The notes under the pieces: model-generated | What the model saw: the letters and a program-made list of their open reading frames with translations, nothing else | Told to the model about the DNA's origin: nothing | The model's database searches: none | Made by a program: the position numbers and the translations under genes | Shown: one piece after another, positions 12,001 to 23,977 of the stretch | Numbering within the stretch: the stretch's first letter is position 1 | Layout: each line of letters starts with the position of its first letter | NCBI GenBank assembly: GCA_014529385.2 | Contig: CM043954.1 | Location: forward strand, 6,389,806 to 6,453,805 | DNA length: 64,000 nt | Reading direction: 5' to 3' | Source: Adiantum capillus-veneris | Lineage: Eukaryota > Streptophyta > Polypodiopsida > Polypodiales > Pteridaceae

Positions 12001-12619
12001 AAGCATTTATGTACTCTTTGATGTATATGGTAGATATACCATGCTTCCTAACTTCAATGCACCATTTGGACTTGATGGAAATTAGGGTTTTATTAAACCC
12101 TTGGTGTTTTGATCCTTCAACAATATGGGCAACTTTTACAATATCCTCCCAATCTTCAACACATGGAACTCTCACTGGCTGCGAATCTCCCAAATATAAA
12201 CAAAGCCTTCTATCCTCATCAAGCCCAACATGAAGCTCATCCTTCATCTTGCGCCACTTCTTCAAATCCAACATGTCTCTAGAGTCATAGGTTTTAAGAG
12301 TCTCCAATGTTGTGGAGAGGTCACTTTGAAGCACTCTTATCATGTAATTATATGCCTCTCTGTGAAAGGAAAAATATGTTGTGGACACATAGAGATTTGG
12401 ATCCGGAAATACCTTAACCATTTGATCTTCAAGAGGCCGGCTTTCTCCAAGAGCATCACCTTCTTCATGGAGTACCTCGAAGTCGTCATCAATACTTTCA
12501 CTACTCGCATCACTTAAATCCTCATCAAACAACTCTTCAAGCATATGATCACCTTCCACGTTTGCTTGATCCCAATCCATCACTTGGTTGTGATTGAGGG
12601 TGATTGGATGAGAAAGCAC
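9056..12619 (-). CDS. Mutator-like transposase (MULE domain, SWIM finger), spliced
   Basis: Reads from 12619 leftward in about five exons: 12619-11413, 11368-11271, 11202-10711, 10620 to about 10240, and about 10150-9056. Three introns have GT-AG edges that keep frame; the fourth join is unresolved. Exon 1 has an acidic N-terminus and a Cys-rich FAR1-like region (KKCGCPFKIQV, then HSGH near 11640). Exon 3 holds the DDE core: Asp in WAIDSTFKTN, Asp in IVIDKSQQELEAI, and CWFHTKKAW. Exon 4 has VDTTNLVERLWQYIK with the likely catalytic Glu. Exon 5 has the SWIM finger CDCPDWGSQCKHL and later a CPHC...CHTC pair. The predicted length of about 1,090 residues is long for a MuDR-type transposase. No frame break was seen inside the exons. 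Confidence 0.88.
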
Positions 12620-13014
12620 ACTTCTTTCTGTCGGTGAGCGTGAATGTTACTGTGTGTGTGTGTGTGTGTACGCGCGCACGCAAAGGAGAGGGACAGAGAG
12701 AGGCCAGTTTTTCTGCCCTGTGTCGAGATTACACGTAGTGTGTTGAGATTACATACAGTGTGGGTCTCTGCATTACTTTGATGTGAGTCGAGAGTTAAAC
12801 TCTTTAAAGTAGGTTGAGTGAATGCTGAGCATACTTGCTTGGCGTTCATAAATGGAAGAATGTACTTTAAGCTTCACTTCAATGCACAAATTAAAGGCGC
12901 CGGGCCCCGCCGCCGAAAGTGATGGCTGTGCAGAGATTACTTTTTTTGCAGAGATTACAATTGCACGGTGCCGCAAAAATCCGCGGTCCTCATTGAATCT
13001 TGATCTAACTTTTC
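12620..13014. other. Right subterminal region of the MULE, transposase promoter side
   Basis: Contains a short GT run (12653-12669), several GAGATTAC motifs (near 12725, 12745, 12933 and 12950) related to the internal hairpin array, and a GC-rich GGCGCCGGGCCCCGCCGCCG segment near 12896. No gene was found. Confidence 0.6.
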
Positions 13015-13064
13015 ACTCCCACCCTTGATCCCTTGAGTTGGACCCCGTGTTACATATAGACGAG
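13015..13064 (-). repeat. Right terminal inverted repeat of the MULE
   Basis: Ends ATATAGACGAG; its reverse complement matches the left repeat with one mismatch. It is followed by GGGGGGCCTAT, the right copy of the target duplication. Confidence 0.92.
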
Positions 13065-13442
13065 GGGGGGCCTATTTGTCCATCGACATTGAGCCACTAA
13101 GGCCCCTATCACACTAGGACAGCCACACTCTAGCATATCAAGCTTAACTTGTGTACCCTTCCCATGTGCACTTTTGCAATTGGCTTCATTCTTTAGCAAG
13201 TGGGTGAGCAAGCAAGACCGCCCCTCTGACATATCTCCATGGCCAGCTCCCAAATTTTTCAGTGGCGCATACAATGTTGCCACTTCAGCTTGGCCCTCGG
13301 TCACCCATCCTAGTGTGACACGAGCCTAAGAGTCATGATGAAGGCATGGAGCTCTAGAGCTAGGGGTATGAAAGCCATATGATCAGATAGTGGAATCCTG
13401 ATATGCATGGATGTATCAAATTCATACCGTACCAAATTGGTG

Positions 13443-13444
<2 letters not shown>

Positions 13445-13529
<85 letters not shown>
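13445..13529. repeat. (GA)n microsatellite
   Basis: Uninterrupted GA run of about 85 bp. The flanking DNA (13076-13444) shows no gene. Confidence 0.98.
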
Positions 13530-13530
<1 letters not shown>

Positions 13531-15510
13531 CAAGTTATAGACAACATTGAGTGTTCACAAGGATTTAAGAAACACTATGCCAATTCAATTTCTTGAAATA
13601 GGAAGAAACTGACATAGACCTCTATTGAAATTTATCAGCCTTTTTCTTGCTCAAGTTCTTAACTCAAATAAGGATTGTTCTACTCACTATGAAGTTACTA
13701 TCGTGAGTGAGTGACTATGTGTTAAGTGTTTGTTGAGAAAGAGAGAACGTATGGTGAACTTTCGTGATTTTTATTGAGAACCACTACTTGAAGGACTGGA
13801 GGCAAATGTTGGAGATATGCCATCGTTAGATGGTGGAATCTTATGTTGCATACCATGGTTGTATGGCCACATTGGCTTTGCATATGCATTTTAGCCTATT
13901 CTCAGTCTTCTGGCCCTATGTTGGTCCATATGTCCCAATTTTTTGTCCTTTCCCTATTTTGTGGACTTATGATTAATGATTTACTTGCATGGATGTAGGG
14001 TGCTTGCCAATGCATGCATTGCTTAGATCTACACCAATTACACATGCACTCTTGAGGGCCGGATTTCTGGTCAACACAAAGTTGGAGATCTTGTCATTTT
14101 TTATAAGTTTGGAAGGCAATTTCTCCACATCATGTCATTTTCTTGAGTTATTAGAAAGATGATGTCACTAGGTCTTTTTTAAGCAGTTCAACCCAGTTTA
14201 GACCTTTCCTTAAATTCTTTACTCCTTTTTGGATGTTGAAGATCCACCTCTCCTTTCTAAGAGGTGTGTGTGTGTGAGGATAAGCAAGCATTCTCGATCA
14301 AGCCACATTGAATATAACCCTCATTCTTTTTGGCTTGCATTCCTGCACATTTTCCAAGGCATTCAAAACATGTTTTTAAGCCGTGTTTGTCTCGTAAAAA
14401 CACATTAGATTCCCGTAAGAATTCCCTTGGCACTTTTAAAGGTTGCATCTCCTTTTAGCACTCTTAGGTGCCAAAACACACCTTGAAATGTAACATTTTC
14501 CCTACCACATAGTAGACCAAAATTCATTTCCATAACATTACCTCATCCTTGAACTCATATTTTTCCTCGACTATGCTTATTACAAGAAGAGATCAACTAG
14601 GCCCATTGGCATTCAGCGAAGCATCCGTTTTAGCATATTGACACCATTCCATAGTAGGTGACTAGTCTACTTGGCGCTTGGGAGACTAACTACCACAAGT
14701 GTGTCTATTGATCATAGCTAGCACACCTTTTTAGAGTAGATAGCAAGTTTACTCGGTACTTGGGAAACATAGTTGCCACAAGTGTGTGTCCTTTTGTATG
14801 CGTACACTTTGAAACATAAATGAATAGCATTTAGAAAATCAAGTCAAATAAAAGAAAACATTTTCCTTCATTTGCTTTTACAACATTTACATTGATGATT
14901 ACCTTTCAAGAAATTCATCGTAAGCATTAACTAAGTACATCTAATCCTTCAATTATGGCTTAGCACCCATTTAGCAATTTTGAAAGGATACTTTATAGTT
15001 TAAATTAAATAGTTACCCAAGGCCTTACCATTATGGAGCATTTTGCTTTCATTATTGATGGAGGATACTTTCCGACGGAGGTATCTGCTCTTCTCCTTCA
15101 AACTTAAGAGGATCATTTGCAACTACTTGACCCTGAGGAGCATCACCCCAAAAAGATTTTAGTAGACTTGCCTAGAAAACATTGTAGACTTGCCAATGGT
15201 TAGGCAACTGAAGCTTTCAATCTATTGCGTTATTGGCACTTGAGTCTAAAAGGTCATACTATCTTTTTGCTCATTAAGCACATTAATTTTGATCACCCAT
15301 GAGTTCTTCTGCCAAATTTTCTCATCGTGTACTATCGATGAGCTTTGGGTCATTTTAGAAGAACGCAATTATATTCTTTAAATTAACATTGTTCCTAGGC
15401 ATGCCTATAGTAGCCTTTTGCTTTTACTATGTGGTCTTCATGGCTTGCATTTATCATGACTATAACCATTGGTTTGTAAGGATCTTCCCATGCATCTTCA
15501 AGATCAATGG
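13530..15510. other. No recognisable gene
   Basis: AT-rich DNA with only short chance frames. It may be decayed retrotransposon sequence, but I recognise no domain, LTR edge or RNA gene. Confidence 0.5.
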
Positions 15511-15864
15511 TGTTAGGATTGGGTAGCGGAAGAGTGCTCTAGCCTAAGCGTCATTAGTGAGCTAGGCTATGGTGGATGAAACCTTAAGCTCACCATGATG
15601 CTAGGGTTAGGGTTAGAGCAATGGAAATTAGGGTTAGGCTATAGCTTAGGGCAAAAGCATAAAGGTAGAGCGTAGACACAATGATGATAGCTCAAAGTGC
15701 AATTGATTGATTAGAAAATAACCTCTATTATAAGCTTAGTGCTTTACAATCATTGGCTAGAGAGGTTATACCTTCTTGCTATTCGACCATTCTCATCATT
15801 TATCTCTTCTTATGTGGCTAGAGGGCATTCCCATATGGTGCCACAAGTTGGCCTTATCCTAACA
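15511..15864 (-). repeat. LTR of a minus-strand retrotransposon
   Basis: Begins TGTTAGGATT and ends ATCCTAACA, a TG...CA boundary with inverted ends. Read on the minus strand, a purine tract (AAGGGGGCGAT, immediately right of 15864) precedes TGTTAGGATAAGG, as a polypurine tract precedes a 3' LTR. The remaining internal sequence would lie to the right, but no coding domain is seen before 16809 and no partner LTR was found, so the element is truncated. Confidence 0.6.
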
Positions 15865-16809
15865 ATCGCCCCCTTAAGACAAGCTTAGGGTTTTACAAAG
15901 ACTTCATGTGTTTTGGTTCATGTGTTCATGTCATGGTGTACTCCTAGGCTAACATGATTCATCTACCTGATATATCATGGCGGTTTTTGTTGGATTTAAC
16001 ACTTCACGATTCTCAATTGGATACATCGTGGCAATTCTCAACGGATTCAACAACCATGGTTCAATGTCCCATGATACATCATAGCAGTTCTCTACCGGAA
16101 TCATTGCTATGGTTCACAAGTGGGACTTAGTAGGTTCACTAGTAGTTAGTACAAAATCATTTATTCATTCATCTTTGTGTGAAGAGGTCATTATCTTTGC
16201 GCTCTTCAAAAGTGTCTATGTGTCTTTGTCCTCGTTGTCATTTGTTGTTGATGTTTGCTTCATCTTTATGTTGTTGTCATCTTTAATTGCTCGATCTTCA
16301 TTTGTGTCATTTTCTTCATCTTCATTTGTACATTGATGTCGATCTTTAGTTTTTTGATTTTTTTTGGTTCAAGATTTCAAGGATGTGATCTTCTTGGCTA
16401 ACAGTGTAAAGTACACATACATAACAAACATGATGCTTGTGTGTACGCAAGTCATGGGCGATCTTACCATAGAAGATGTCTCTAGGCAGTGTCTATAACC
16501 CCATGTACATGTGTGCAAGGTGTCTTTGTGTATGTATGTTGCATACATAGTAGTTGTGCATGAATACAAATGAGCTCTTAGAAAGTTCGACACACATTAA
16601 CTCTTTGTGTGAAGAGCTTGATATGCTTTGACACACATTTTTGCAAAAGACTAGAAAGTGAGGCACCCAAATGGTTGTGTGAGAGTGCTTGTAGCCCTAC
16701 TATGATAGGAATGGCTGCCAAAAGAAAATATCCAAATAAAAAAACTTGCAAATTAATGAAGGGGGATTTAGACAGTTGTCGAGGGCTCGCAGCCACCAAG
16801 CAGTGGGTT
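15865..16809. other. No recognisable gene, probable 3' untranslated remnant
   Basis: Non-coding DNA between the minus-strand LTR and the large nested element. It may be the 3' region of the element owning the LTR at 15511-15864; no domain supports this. Confidence 0.4.
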
Positions 16810-17723
16810 TGTTAGCAGCAAGCTAATCCCATGTAACATTTTTTGGGAGCTTTTGTTGTAAAAACACTCATACTTTTGATAAATCGGGAATATTGTAACT
16901 CCTATTTTCCAGGTGGATATTGTAATCGATGAGCCGGAGCTATAAGCTTCTAGATTGTATCAAGTTATCCTTAGTTAGAGCTCCAAGATAATTAGTTTTT
17001 GACCAAATAAACCTTGTCTAAGGTATAACAGCCAATTTTTGTAAGTTATTGTTAAGTTTTGGATAAGAAATACACAGCGTGACTAATGGCACTCACTTCT
17101 CTCCTTCTCATGCTTCCTACTCCCTTGTTGGTTGTTGCATTGTAGTGCCGTCTGTTGTGTTGCAACCACAGGTAAGAGCTCTACGCATTGACGTAAACAT
17201 ATCATGGTAAACTGTAGCTTTTGGTGTCACTGACACGCGACCTAATTTCATCATAAGTAATAATTTAAGCTAGGAAATCACGAAATACACATAGGCGGGG
17301 TATTGGGGCATCATTGCTAAGCTTTTAGATGCATTAGGGTGGGTCAGAAACGACTAGGTCAAAATCTCACTACTGTTAGTAATCGCGTTTTTTGCACTTC
17401 ATCAAAAGTGAGATTTGAGACCATAAGCATGTGTGCTTAGGTCATATATACTTGTCCTAGAAGTTTTGTAACATTTGGATGTCATTTGATGTTGTAACGA
17501 TCATGTTTTGTTTGCCGATTAGTGACTAGCTTTTGATGACTTTGGTCATTTGAGTGTAGCTTGTGTTAGATGTGAGTTGTCTGTTGTTTCCAAGAGATTA
17601 ACACCCTCTTGTAGGCTCTATGCACTAGTTAAATTAGCTTTGTCCCATGGATTGACAATTATGTTCGTGGTTCTCGCTATGTTTGCAATAAGATAAGAGT
17701 GAGTTTAGGAAACCCATCCCACA
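16810..17723 (+). repeat. 5' LTR of the level 0 element
   Basis: Starts TGTTAGCAGC and ends CCCACA before the primer site. The first ~470 bp align to 55712-56189 with scattered substitutions. A degraded TATA (TATAACAG, 17024-17031) corresponds to TATAAAAG in the right LTR. The left target duplication cannot be checked because the right LTR is truncated. Confidence 0.85.
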
Positions 17724-17725
17724 TT

Positions 17726-17743
17726 TGGTGCCGTTTCCGAGGA
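17726..17743 (+). other. Primer binding site of the level 0 element
   Basis: TGGTGCCGTTTCCGAGGA starts two bases after the LTR end. It differs at three positions from TGGCGCCGTTGCCGGGGA, which from general knowledge complements the 3' end of plant tRNA-Asp and is used by Athila/Tat-type elements. Confidence 0.65.
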
Positions 17744-18282
17744 CAAATAAACATAAACTAGGAAAAACAAGAGCGTCTTGTGTACTTGTCCTTTAAATTC
17801 TTTCAGAATCACCTAGAGTAAAACTTTCTCTTTAAAACCGCATAGCTTAAGAGTGTCGTCCTTTATTGTGTAGAGGTAGCTTGGAAGTAGATTGTACTTG
17901 CTAAGTACCTTGTAGGATTGTAGGATTGTAGGATTAGGTTAGAATTTTGAGAATGATTGATGGAAAAGACAAGTCTTAAGATCAAAGCTCATAAAACCAT
18001 AAAAAACAAGAAAACAAGCGTTTGTGGACACCTTCCACAATCCAATTACAGTAGAACCTAGGAGTAGGGAAAGTAGAATCCGGTGTGGATCTCAAATCAT
18101 TGCTCACTCCAAAAGAACCATCTATGAGTTGCTTGTGTGAAGTTATAGAATTTCAGGTCTACGGCTTGAAACAGCACCAAAAGGCTGTCAACCATTGAAT
18201 CTGGCTAGAGATTATCCTCATAAAAGTTGTATGAACCAATGGGTAAGCTTAAAGAAGCATTTGAGGTAAATTTTCAAGAGTT

Positions 18283-19306
18283 TGCAAAAACTCAGATTAT
18301 TTATATTTTTTTGAGAATTTAGGCCAAATTAAGTTTTGACTTGACTTAGAGGCTTAAAACATGTCAGAAAAAGTCTGACCATTGAAAATGTGCAAAAAAT
18401 GTTCATTTTAGGCCAAAAGTAAATAATCGTGATTATTTACTTTTAGCTTAGAATTGACCAAGGTTGATACCAGAGACTCTATGCATGATTACAAACATCT
18501 TTTGTGAAGGCCCATAGAATTTGGATCACAAAGCAGATCAAAAACTTGATAAAAACTGAAATTTTGTACCGATTGTCGAGAATTTGAGTTTGACTTGCTA
18601 AATCTTATTCAAATTTAATGAAACCTGACTTAAAGGCTTAGTTTGAAGTGTTTAACATGTATGTATGCTCAGATGATAAAAAAATGTGCTAAAATTTACC
18701 ATAAGTAAATAATTGCGATTATTTACTTTTGTCCATTTTTCAAACTTTTTTGGCCAACCAAGCATACCACAAGTTCTATCATGTTGTATTGAGCACTCAC
18801 ATCAAATTTAGTAAGATTGGGATCTATAAAGTGGAAATTGTGGCCAGATTTGTAAAGTCAATCTGCAAACACAAAATTGTTGGCAAATTGAGCAGAGTTT
18901 ATCCAAACTTGGTGAAACTTGGCTAGGGAGCCTAAGTTGAGTTTATTTACCTATTTGTATCAACATTTTGGCAAAAAGTTGCAAAAATTTTCGAGAAGTA
19001 AATAATCGTGATTATTTATTTCTGCTCCATAATTGAATATTTTTACACAATTGAGTATACCACAAGGTCAAGCATATCGAGTAGATTCTACATATCAAAT
19101 TTGATGAAATTTGGATCCAAAAGTGAGACTTAAGCCAAATTCTTGAAAACTAAGTCTACGGACACTAAACAATTGATGACTTGGGCAAATCTTGTTCAAA
19201 TTTGGTGAAACTTGTCCAGATACTTTAACAAGGTGTTTATATGGCAAAACAAGCCGAAAAAGTGAGAAAATTTGAGAAAAGTAAATAATCAGATTATTTA
19301 CTTTTG
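18283..19306 (+). repeat. ~288-bp tandem repeats with a conserved palindrome
   Basis: Palindromes of the form GTAAATAATCGTGATTATTTAC lie at 18416-18443, 18703-18729, 18996-19022 and 19277-19305, with a degraded one near 18290. The ~285-bp intervals share recurring phrases such as GAAATTTGGATC and TTGGTGAAACTTG, so this is a degenerate tandem array in the leader of the level 0 element. Flanking leader DNA (17744-18282 and 19307-20049) has no recognisable coding domain. Confidence 0.85.
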
Positions 19307-20049
19307 AGCCCCAGAGACAAGATTTTGACCCCAGCTTGTGCTCTTGGTTTCTGTTGGCTTTGTTGACCTTGATTTAATGTCTCAGCCTCATCAATCATTT
19401 TTCTTTTAGTCTTTTGAGCTTGTAAAGTGTTAGAACAACATAATACAAGTCCACTGGTCAAGTTTGGATTCCATCGGATCCAAATTAGTACATGTTAACT
19501 CAGTTTGCAAGTTGCAGATTAGCTCTTTATCTCTTTGCAAGGGTAGAATCTGAAAGTCTCATTTGCTGACTCACTTAGCTAAGATTGAAGTGATATACAC
19601 AGACCAATCACAACAGTTAGCAAAAATTGAACAGTCTATGAGAGGAAACAACTAAATTGGTTAAAACTGACACAGGAACTAGGTTGCATGCAAAGAATTG
19701 AGAGCTTGACAAGAGTTGAATTCAAGTGATAACAATTCAATCCGACGATAAGTACTCTATGCATGTTTGTTGGAGAGCTTGGTCTGCGTTATGAAGTACT
19801 TAAGGCTTTGGTGATTTGTCCGCAGAATGAAAGGAGTCCCTAATAGTAGCAACCAAAGTACGATAGAAATGTTCAATATGTGCCTATGAGACCACAAGGA
19901 CAACCCATGTACAGATATCAGCCTAATATGGTCCCAACACATAGACCATTGATGGGTATGAAAAGACCACAACCTCCATATCTTGGACATAATGTAGTGC
20001 TTGTAAAGTACATGCATTCTCAGAAGGAGTCATAGATGAACAAGCACTA

Positions 20050-21705
20050 GTGCTTGTTACATCGTATGTTGAGCCTAGTCCATCTACAGTGATGGTAGAA
20101 AGAGAGTGGTATAATTCACTTCCACCTTCAATGGAAGAACCTGTGAATTATGCTACACCAGAGCTTTCATTGATGTACTATGTAGCTAATCAAGGTGTTA
20201 GACCTCCAATGGTAAGACCCACGATTAAGCCAAGGATTGAAAACTGCCATAATTGTGTTGCAGATGATCATTGGAAAAATAAATGCCCAGAACCTGACAA
20301 GAACATTAAGCCAGTTGAAGCTTTTTGTACACAATGTTGCAAAAAGGGAGGACACTTCCCTAAAGACTGTCCAGTTAAACAAGGGAAAAGCAGTTGTGAA
20401 TGTAGTCAAAGTGATGCCTAGTAGCTCTTCAGAAAGTGAACCTATTGTTCGAATCAAGGTGATCACTAGAGCCCAAGCTAAGAAAAAGAAACATAACTCC
20501 TCTGATGAATCGAAAAATACTGAAAATTCCTCTCAAAAGACCAAGAAAAGAAGAAGTCAAAGGTATGAGATGAGAAAACAAAAACAAAAGGATGAAATTG
20601 AGGAAAAAAACAAGAACCTATTCCGGGAAAAAATGAAAGAAACTGGAAGTGAAATCAAGGAAACCACAATAAAATCTGGAGAATTAATTTTGGTAGACAA
20701 ATTTTTTGAGCCAATCAATGCAGCCTTGGAAGCTTTCCAAGCGGGACTTAAAGCAGGCCAAAACATGGAAAACAAATGCAAAAACTATCCTTCTCCAGAT
20801 ACGGAAGCAGCTAAGCTTGAAGCTTATCAAAATTTGGTAAGAATTACTCCAGAGATGCTGAAAAAACAAAAACCCAAGCTTGAGAGTATGGCAAAACGTG
20901 AGGAGCTTGTGGTAGAAATCAATAAAGAGAAACCCCAAGTGGTGGTAGAACCCCACCTTGAAACTAAAGAGCCAAAACTCATAGTGCCTGACAATGAAGA
21001 TGCTTTAGATGGAATTCCGTTTGTGGAGGAAGACTGGCCATGACATTTATGGAAAAAAGTAAGAGAGATTAATGATGGGAGCATAGCTTTGAAGTAGCTG
21101 CTATAGAGGAAGTTTGGTTAGACAATTTACCTCTTGATATGGACAATGATATACAATCCTTGTATGGGGATTGCGGTTCTGAAGCATCAGGAATGTCTAA
21201 ACCATTGACTCTAAAAACACTACCCTCTTACTTAGGAGACAATGAAGATGAGTCCATAGTGTGTAAAACCACTCAGGTAAAAAGAGCGAAACAGATCCTA
21301 GAGGTAGAAAACATCCATTCAATCATGTCAATGCCCATTCAAGCTACTCTTACCTTGGGAGGAATGTTAAAAATCAGACCATATCTATGGAATGATTTAC
21401 AGAAAACTTTAGAGAAGGTGGGGATAATAGGGCTAATTGCAAAAAAATTGGGTAAATTGAAACATGAAATGGATAACAAAGAGATTAGATCCGTCCCTAT
21501 GAACAAAGTCGAAGAATACTACGATGGGAAAGAAGGAAACACAACCCTAAGAAGTACCATTTGCCACTAACCAATGATTTTCTAGAAAAAAGGCATGCAA
21601 CAAAGCAAAGAAAGATAAAATGACAATAGGTTATTGATGAAGCTCAAGAGGAAGCCCGACTTTGAGTACTCAAGAAAAAAGCTACTTTCAGAAATCAACA
21701 ACCAC
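20050..21705 (+). pseudogene. Gag-like polyprotein remnant, level 0 element
   Basis: The first frame (20050-20421) has two CCHC zinc knuckles, CHNCVADDHWKNKC and CTQCCKKGGHFPKDC, typical of the nucleocapsid part of retrotransposon Gag. A shift near 20380 moves to the frame that stays open to 21043. That part is lysine/glutamate rich and has ITRAQAKKK, a motif common near the Gag/protease junction of plant gypsy elements. A further frame, 21139-21570, ends in EEYYDGKEGNTTL and continues toward the insertion point at 21705. The protease that should follow reappears at 44025. The capsid-like domain is not evident. At least two frame breaks make it non-functional as it stands. Confidence 0.75.
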
Positions 21706-21928
21706 TGTGCGCGTTTGTCGCACGTGTCAATGCAAGGGAACTTGCCGATACACTGTATGCGAGCCACAAATGGCTCCAAGCATGCAACTAGCCTAAAGTA
21801 GTAAGCTCAAAGATGGCGATCTTGTGTCACTCACCGCTCTACGCTTGCTGTCGTGGAGGATTCCTCGCCGCAAAGAGAAAGGAGCCGCTGCTTCACTGCC
21901 GTCGTGCCGTCATCGCAATGCTCAATCG

Positions 21929-22020
<92 letters not shown>

Positions 22021-22325
22021 TACACACATACACAAGGAGATGAAAAAGAAGAAGATGGAGATGGAGCAAGAGCACTCTTCCATTGCACAAATGAGAGGAT
22101 GAGTGAATTTTGGGTTTAATTGACTTTTATATGAGTTCGCCCCATTCACACTTGGGCGCCCATGCTTAGCCAACTAATCCCTTGAATGTTCGAGTTAGAG
22201 TGCGTCTCTCATCGGCAATCACTCTTACCCTTTTTCTATTGGATCGACAAGCCCGGTACCTAACTCTACCAAATAAATAATACGACGTCCGTCTTAGGTA
22301 ATAGGAATGTGCGTGAGGGTTAACA
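21706..22325 (-). repeat. 3' LTR of the level 1 element
   Basis: On the plus strand begins TGTGCGCG and ends GGGTTAACA; on the minus strand it reads TGTTAACCC...GCGCACA. A CT run (about 21931-21960) and CA run (about 21961-22016) lengthen it to 620 bp. The promoter TATA on the minus strand is CATATAAAAG (22124-22133 complement). The next bases, 22326-22337, are the polypurine tract in reverse complement (TGCCCCCTTTCG). Confidence 0.9.
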
Positions 22326-22337
22326 TGCCCCCTTTCG

Positions 22338-23977
22338 TGATGTAGATTCCGTCCTCGGAAGCTATTGAGTTGAAGCTCGTTCGTCGAGGTGGAAGAGCAT
22401 TTGAGATGAATGTCCTTAGCCTTCTTCAATCACTGCAAAATCAAACAACATTGGCAGAGTAATTGCATTCTCATATACAATTAAAAAGCATATGCAGTTG
22501 TAGGCAGACAATTTGATTGGTAACAGAATTTTAAACCATTTGTCAGCAATAAACAAATTGCAATATAATCAAACGTATAAACTTTTGTAAAGGTAAAAAT
22601 TTAAGCAAGTCTGGGGTCGCTAATTTAACGGTCGAAAGGCACTAAAGATCGACTATTAATACCATGGGCAAGCTTCTCAATTTTCTCTGGTCAATTAAGT
22701 TGTTTAATCGCAAGAGCCAAGCATTTCATGTCCGAGGGCTGACTAGAGGCTATACCTAGAAGACCTTGTAGTTAAGCTACGATAAAAGGAATTGCTCATG
22801 AAATCATCGCCTAACTTATTTCCTTTTCTTTGACCCCCCAAAGTCTTTTCACGTCGTTTCAATTTTGATGTGTGTGCCTATTTTGTATGCCTTGGGTTTT
22901 TTACTTTTCAAGGAAAAGCGCCCACACTGGGAACCTCTAGGGCTCTAGTACCATAGGCGATACATGTGAGTGAAGTACCAAATCAAGCTGAGATTTCTCT
23001 TCCAGCTTAAGATTTTACATTGTAGCACTTTGATTTTTTATTTTTTTTTTGTTCGTTTTTAGCATTTTAATTAATTTTGTAACTTTGGGGGGTCATATAA
23101 CACTGTTACCCTCCCCAAGCTCATCACACTAGTAAACTCCCTTTATAATACTTAAGCTAAAGGTCAATAGGGACTAAGCCCACTAGAAAGCCCAAGTGCA
23201 TTGCACACAATGCTGCCTAAATCGGATTAAGAACCTAAATAACCATTGATTATTAGGAAGGCATTCCCCATGGTATTAAGAGAAGATCTCTAACGCTTAG
23301 CTTGGTCAAACTAGCTTAGTTGGACTGCTTGATTTTTTAACCTAGACAAGTGCTTACGACAAAAAATTACATTGAATTTAATGTTTGATACTAAGCAAAT
23401 GTGCTGAATATTATGCTATCAATTACAATTAAAGCAGACAAACATGGATGCAAAAAAGATAAGGGGCAATGCTAATGGACAAGAAACACCTGGTTGTGTT
23501 GATGATCACGCTTGATTTGAAAAGTGGACGAGAGAAAGATTCCATGAAGGTCCAAATCCTAACAACAGCAACACGTTCCTGTACACACTAGGAAACACAA
23601 AGAATACCTCTAGGAGGCACATTAGTGGGAAAAAAGAACTTTGCTAATCACTAAACTCTAAAACAGAAACACTCATATTGTACTAATCCTACCTACCCTC
23701 CATCACTCGAGTGGTGAGGATCAAAGGTGTTTGATGAGATAGGTTTCTGTTTCAGTGTACCGGATGTGAATGTGTAGGTCTGGTCAATGTTTTGACTTTT
23801 ATTGTGCATACTCGTTTGCTAATTGCTCTTGCTCTTTACTTTTTTTCTTTTTTGGGAGTATAAGGCTTTATATATACATTCCCTAAGAGTGGGAGATTGA
23901 GAGGTCAGGGAGGAAGATTGAGAGGGGAGTGAGTGAATGATGACTGTCAACAAACACTCCCCCCTTCCTTGGGTAGA
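22338..23977 (-). other. 3' untranslated region of the level 1 element
   Basis: No coding frame. Long stretches match, in reverse complement, the 3' regions of elements B (39972-41511) and A (42086-43057), including a segment around 23280-23330 that preserves the sequence into which element B later inserted in element A. Confidence 0.75.

Larger units (their letters stand above)
3060..13064. mobile_element. Mutator-like DNA transposon carrying a ULP1 protease gene
   Basis: The element is bounded by 50-bp terminal inverted repeats (3060-3109 and 13015-13064) differing at one base. They are flanked by GGGGGGCCTAC (3049-3059) and GGGGGGCCTAT (13065-13075), a 10-11 bp duplication typical in size for Mutator elements. 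It contains a spliced Ulp1-like protease gene (plus strand) and a spliced transposase gene (minus strand) that converge on a hairpin array. MULEs carrying Ulp1-like genes are known in plants (Kaonashi/KI-MULEs of Arabidopsis, related elements in melon), so the class is known. Both genes appear largely open here, so this copy may be autonomous. The G-rich duplication lies in a homopolymer, so its exact length is uncertain. Confidence 0.9.

Noticed and set aside
15600-15650. Telomere-like GGGTTAGGGTTAG
   Set aside because: Only two or three short units, and the plant telomere unit is TTTAGGG. No array is present.
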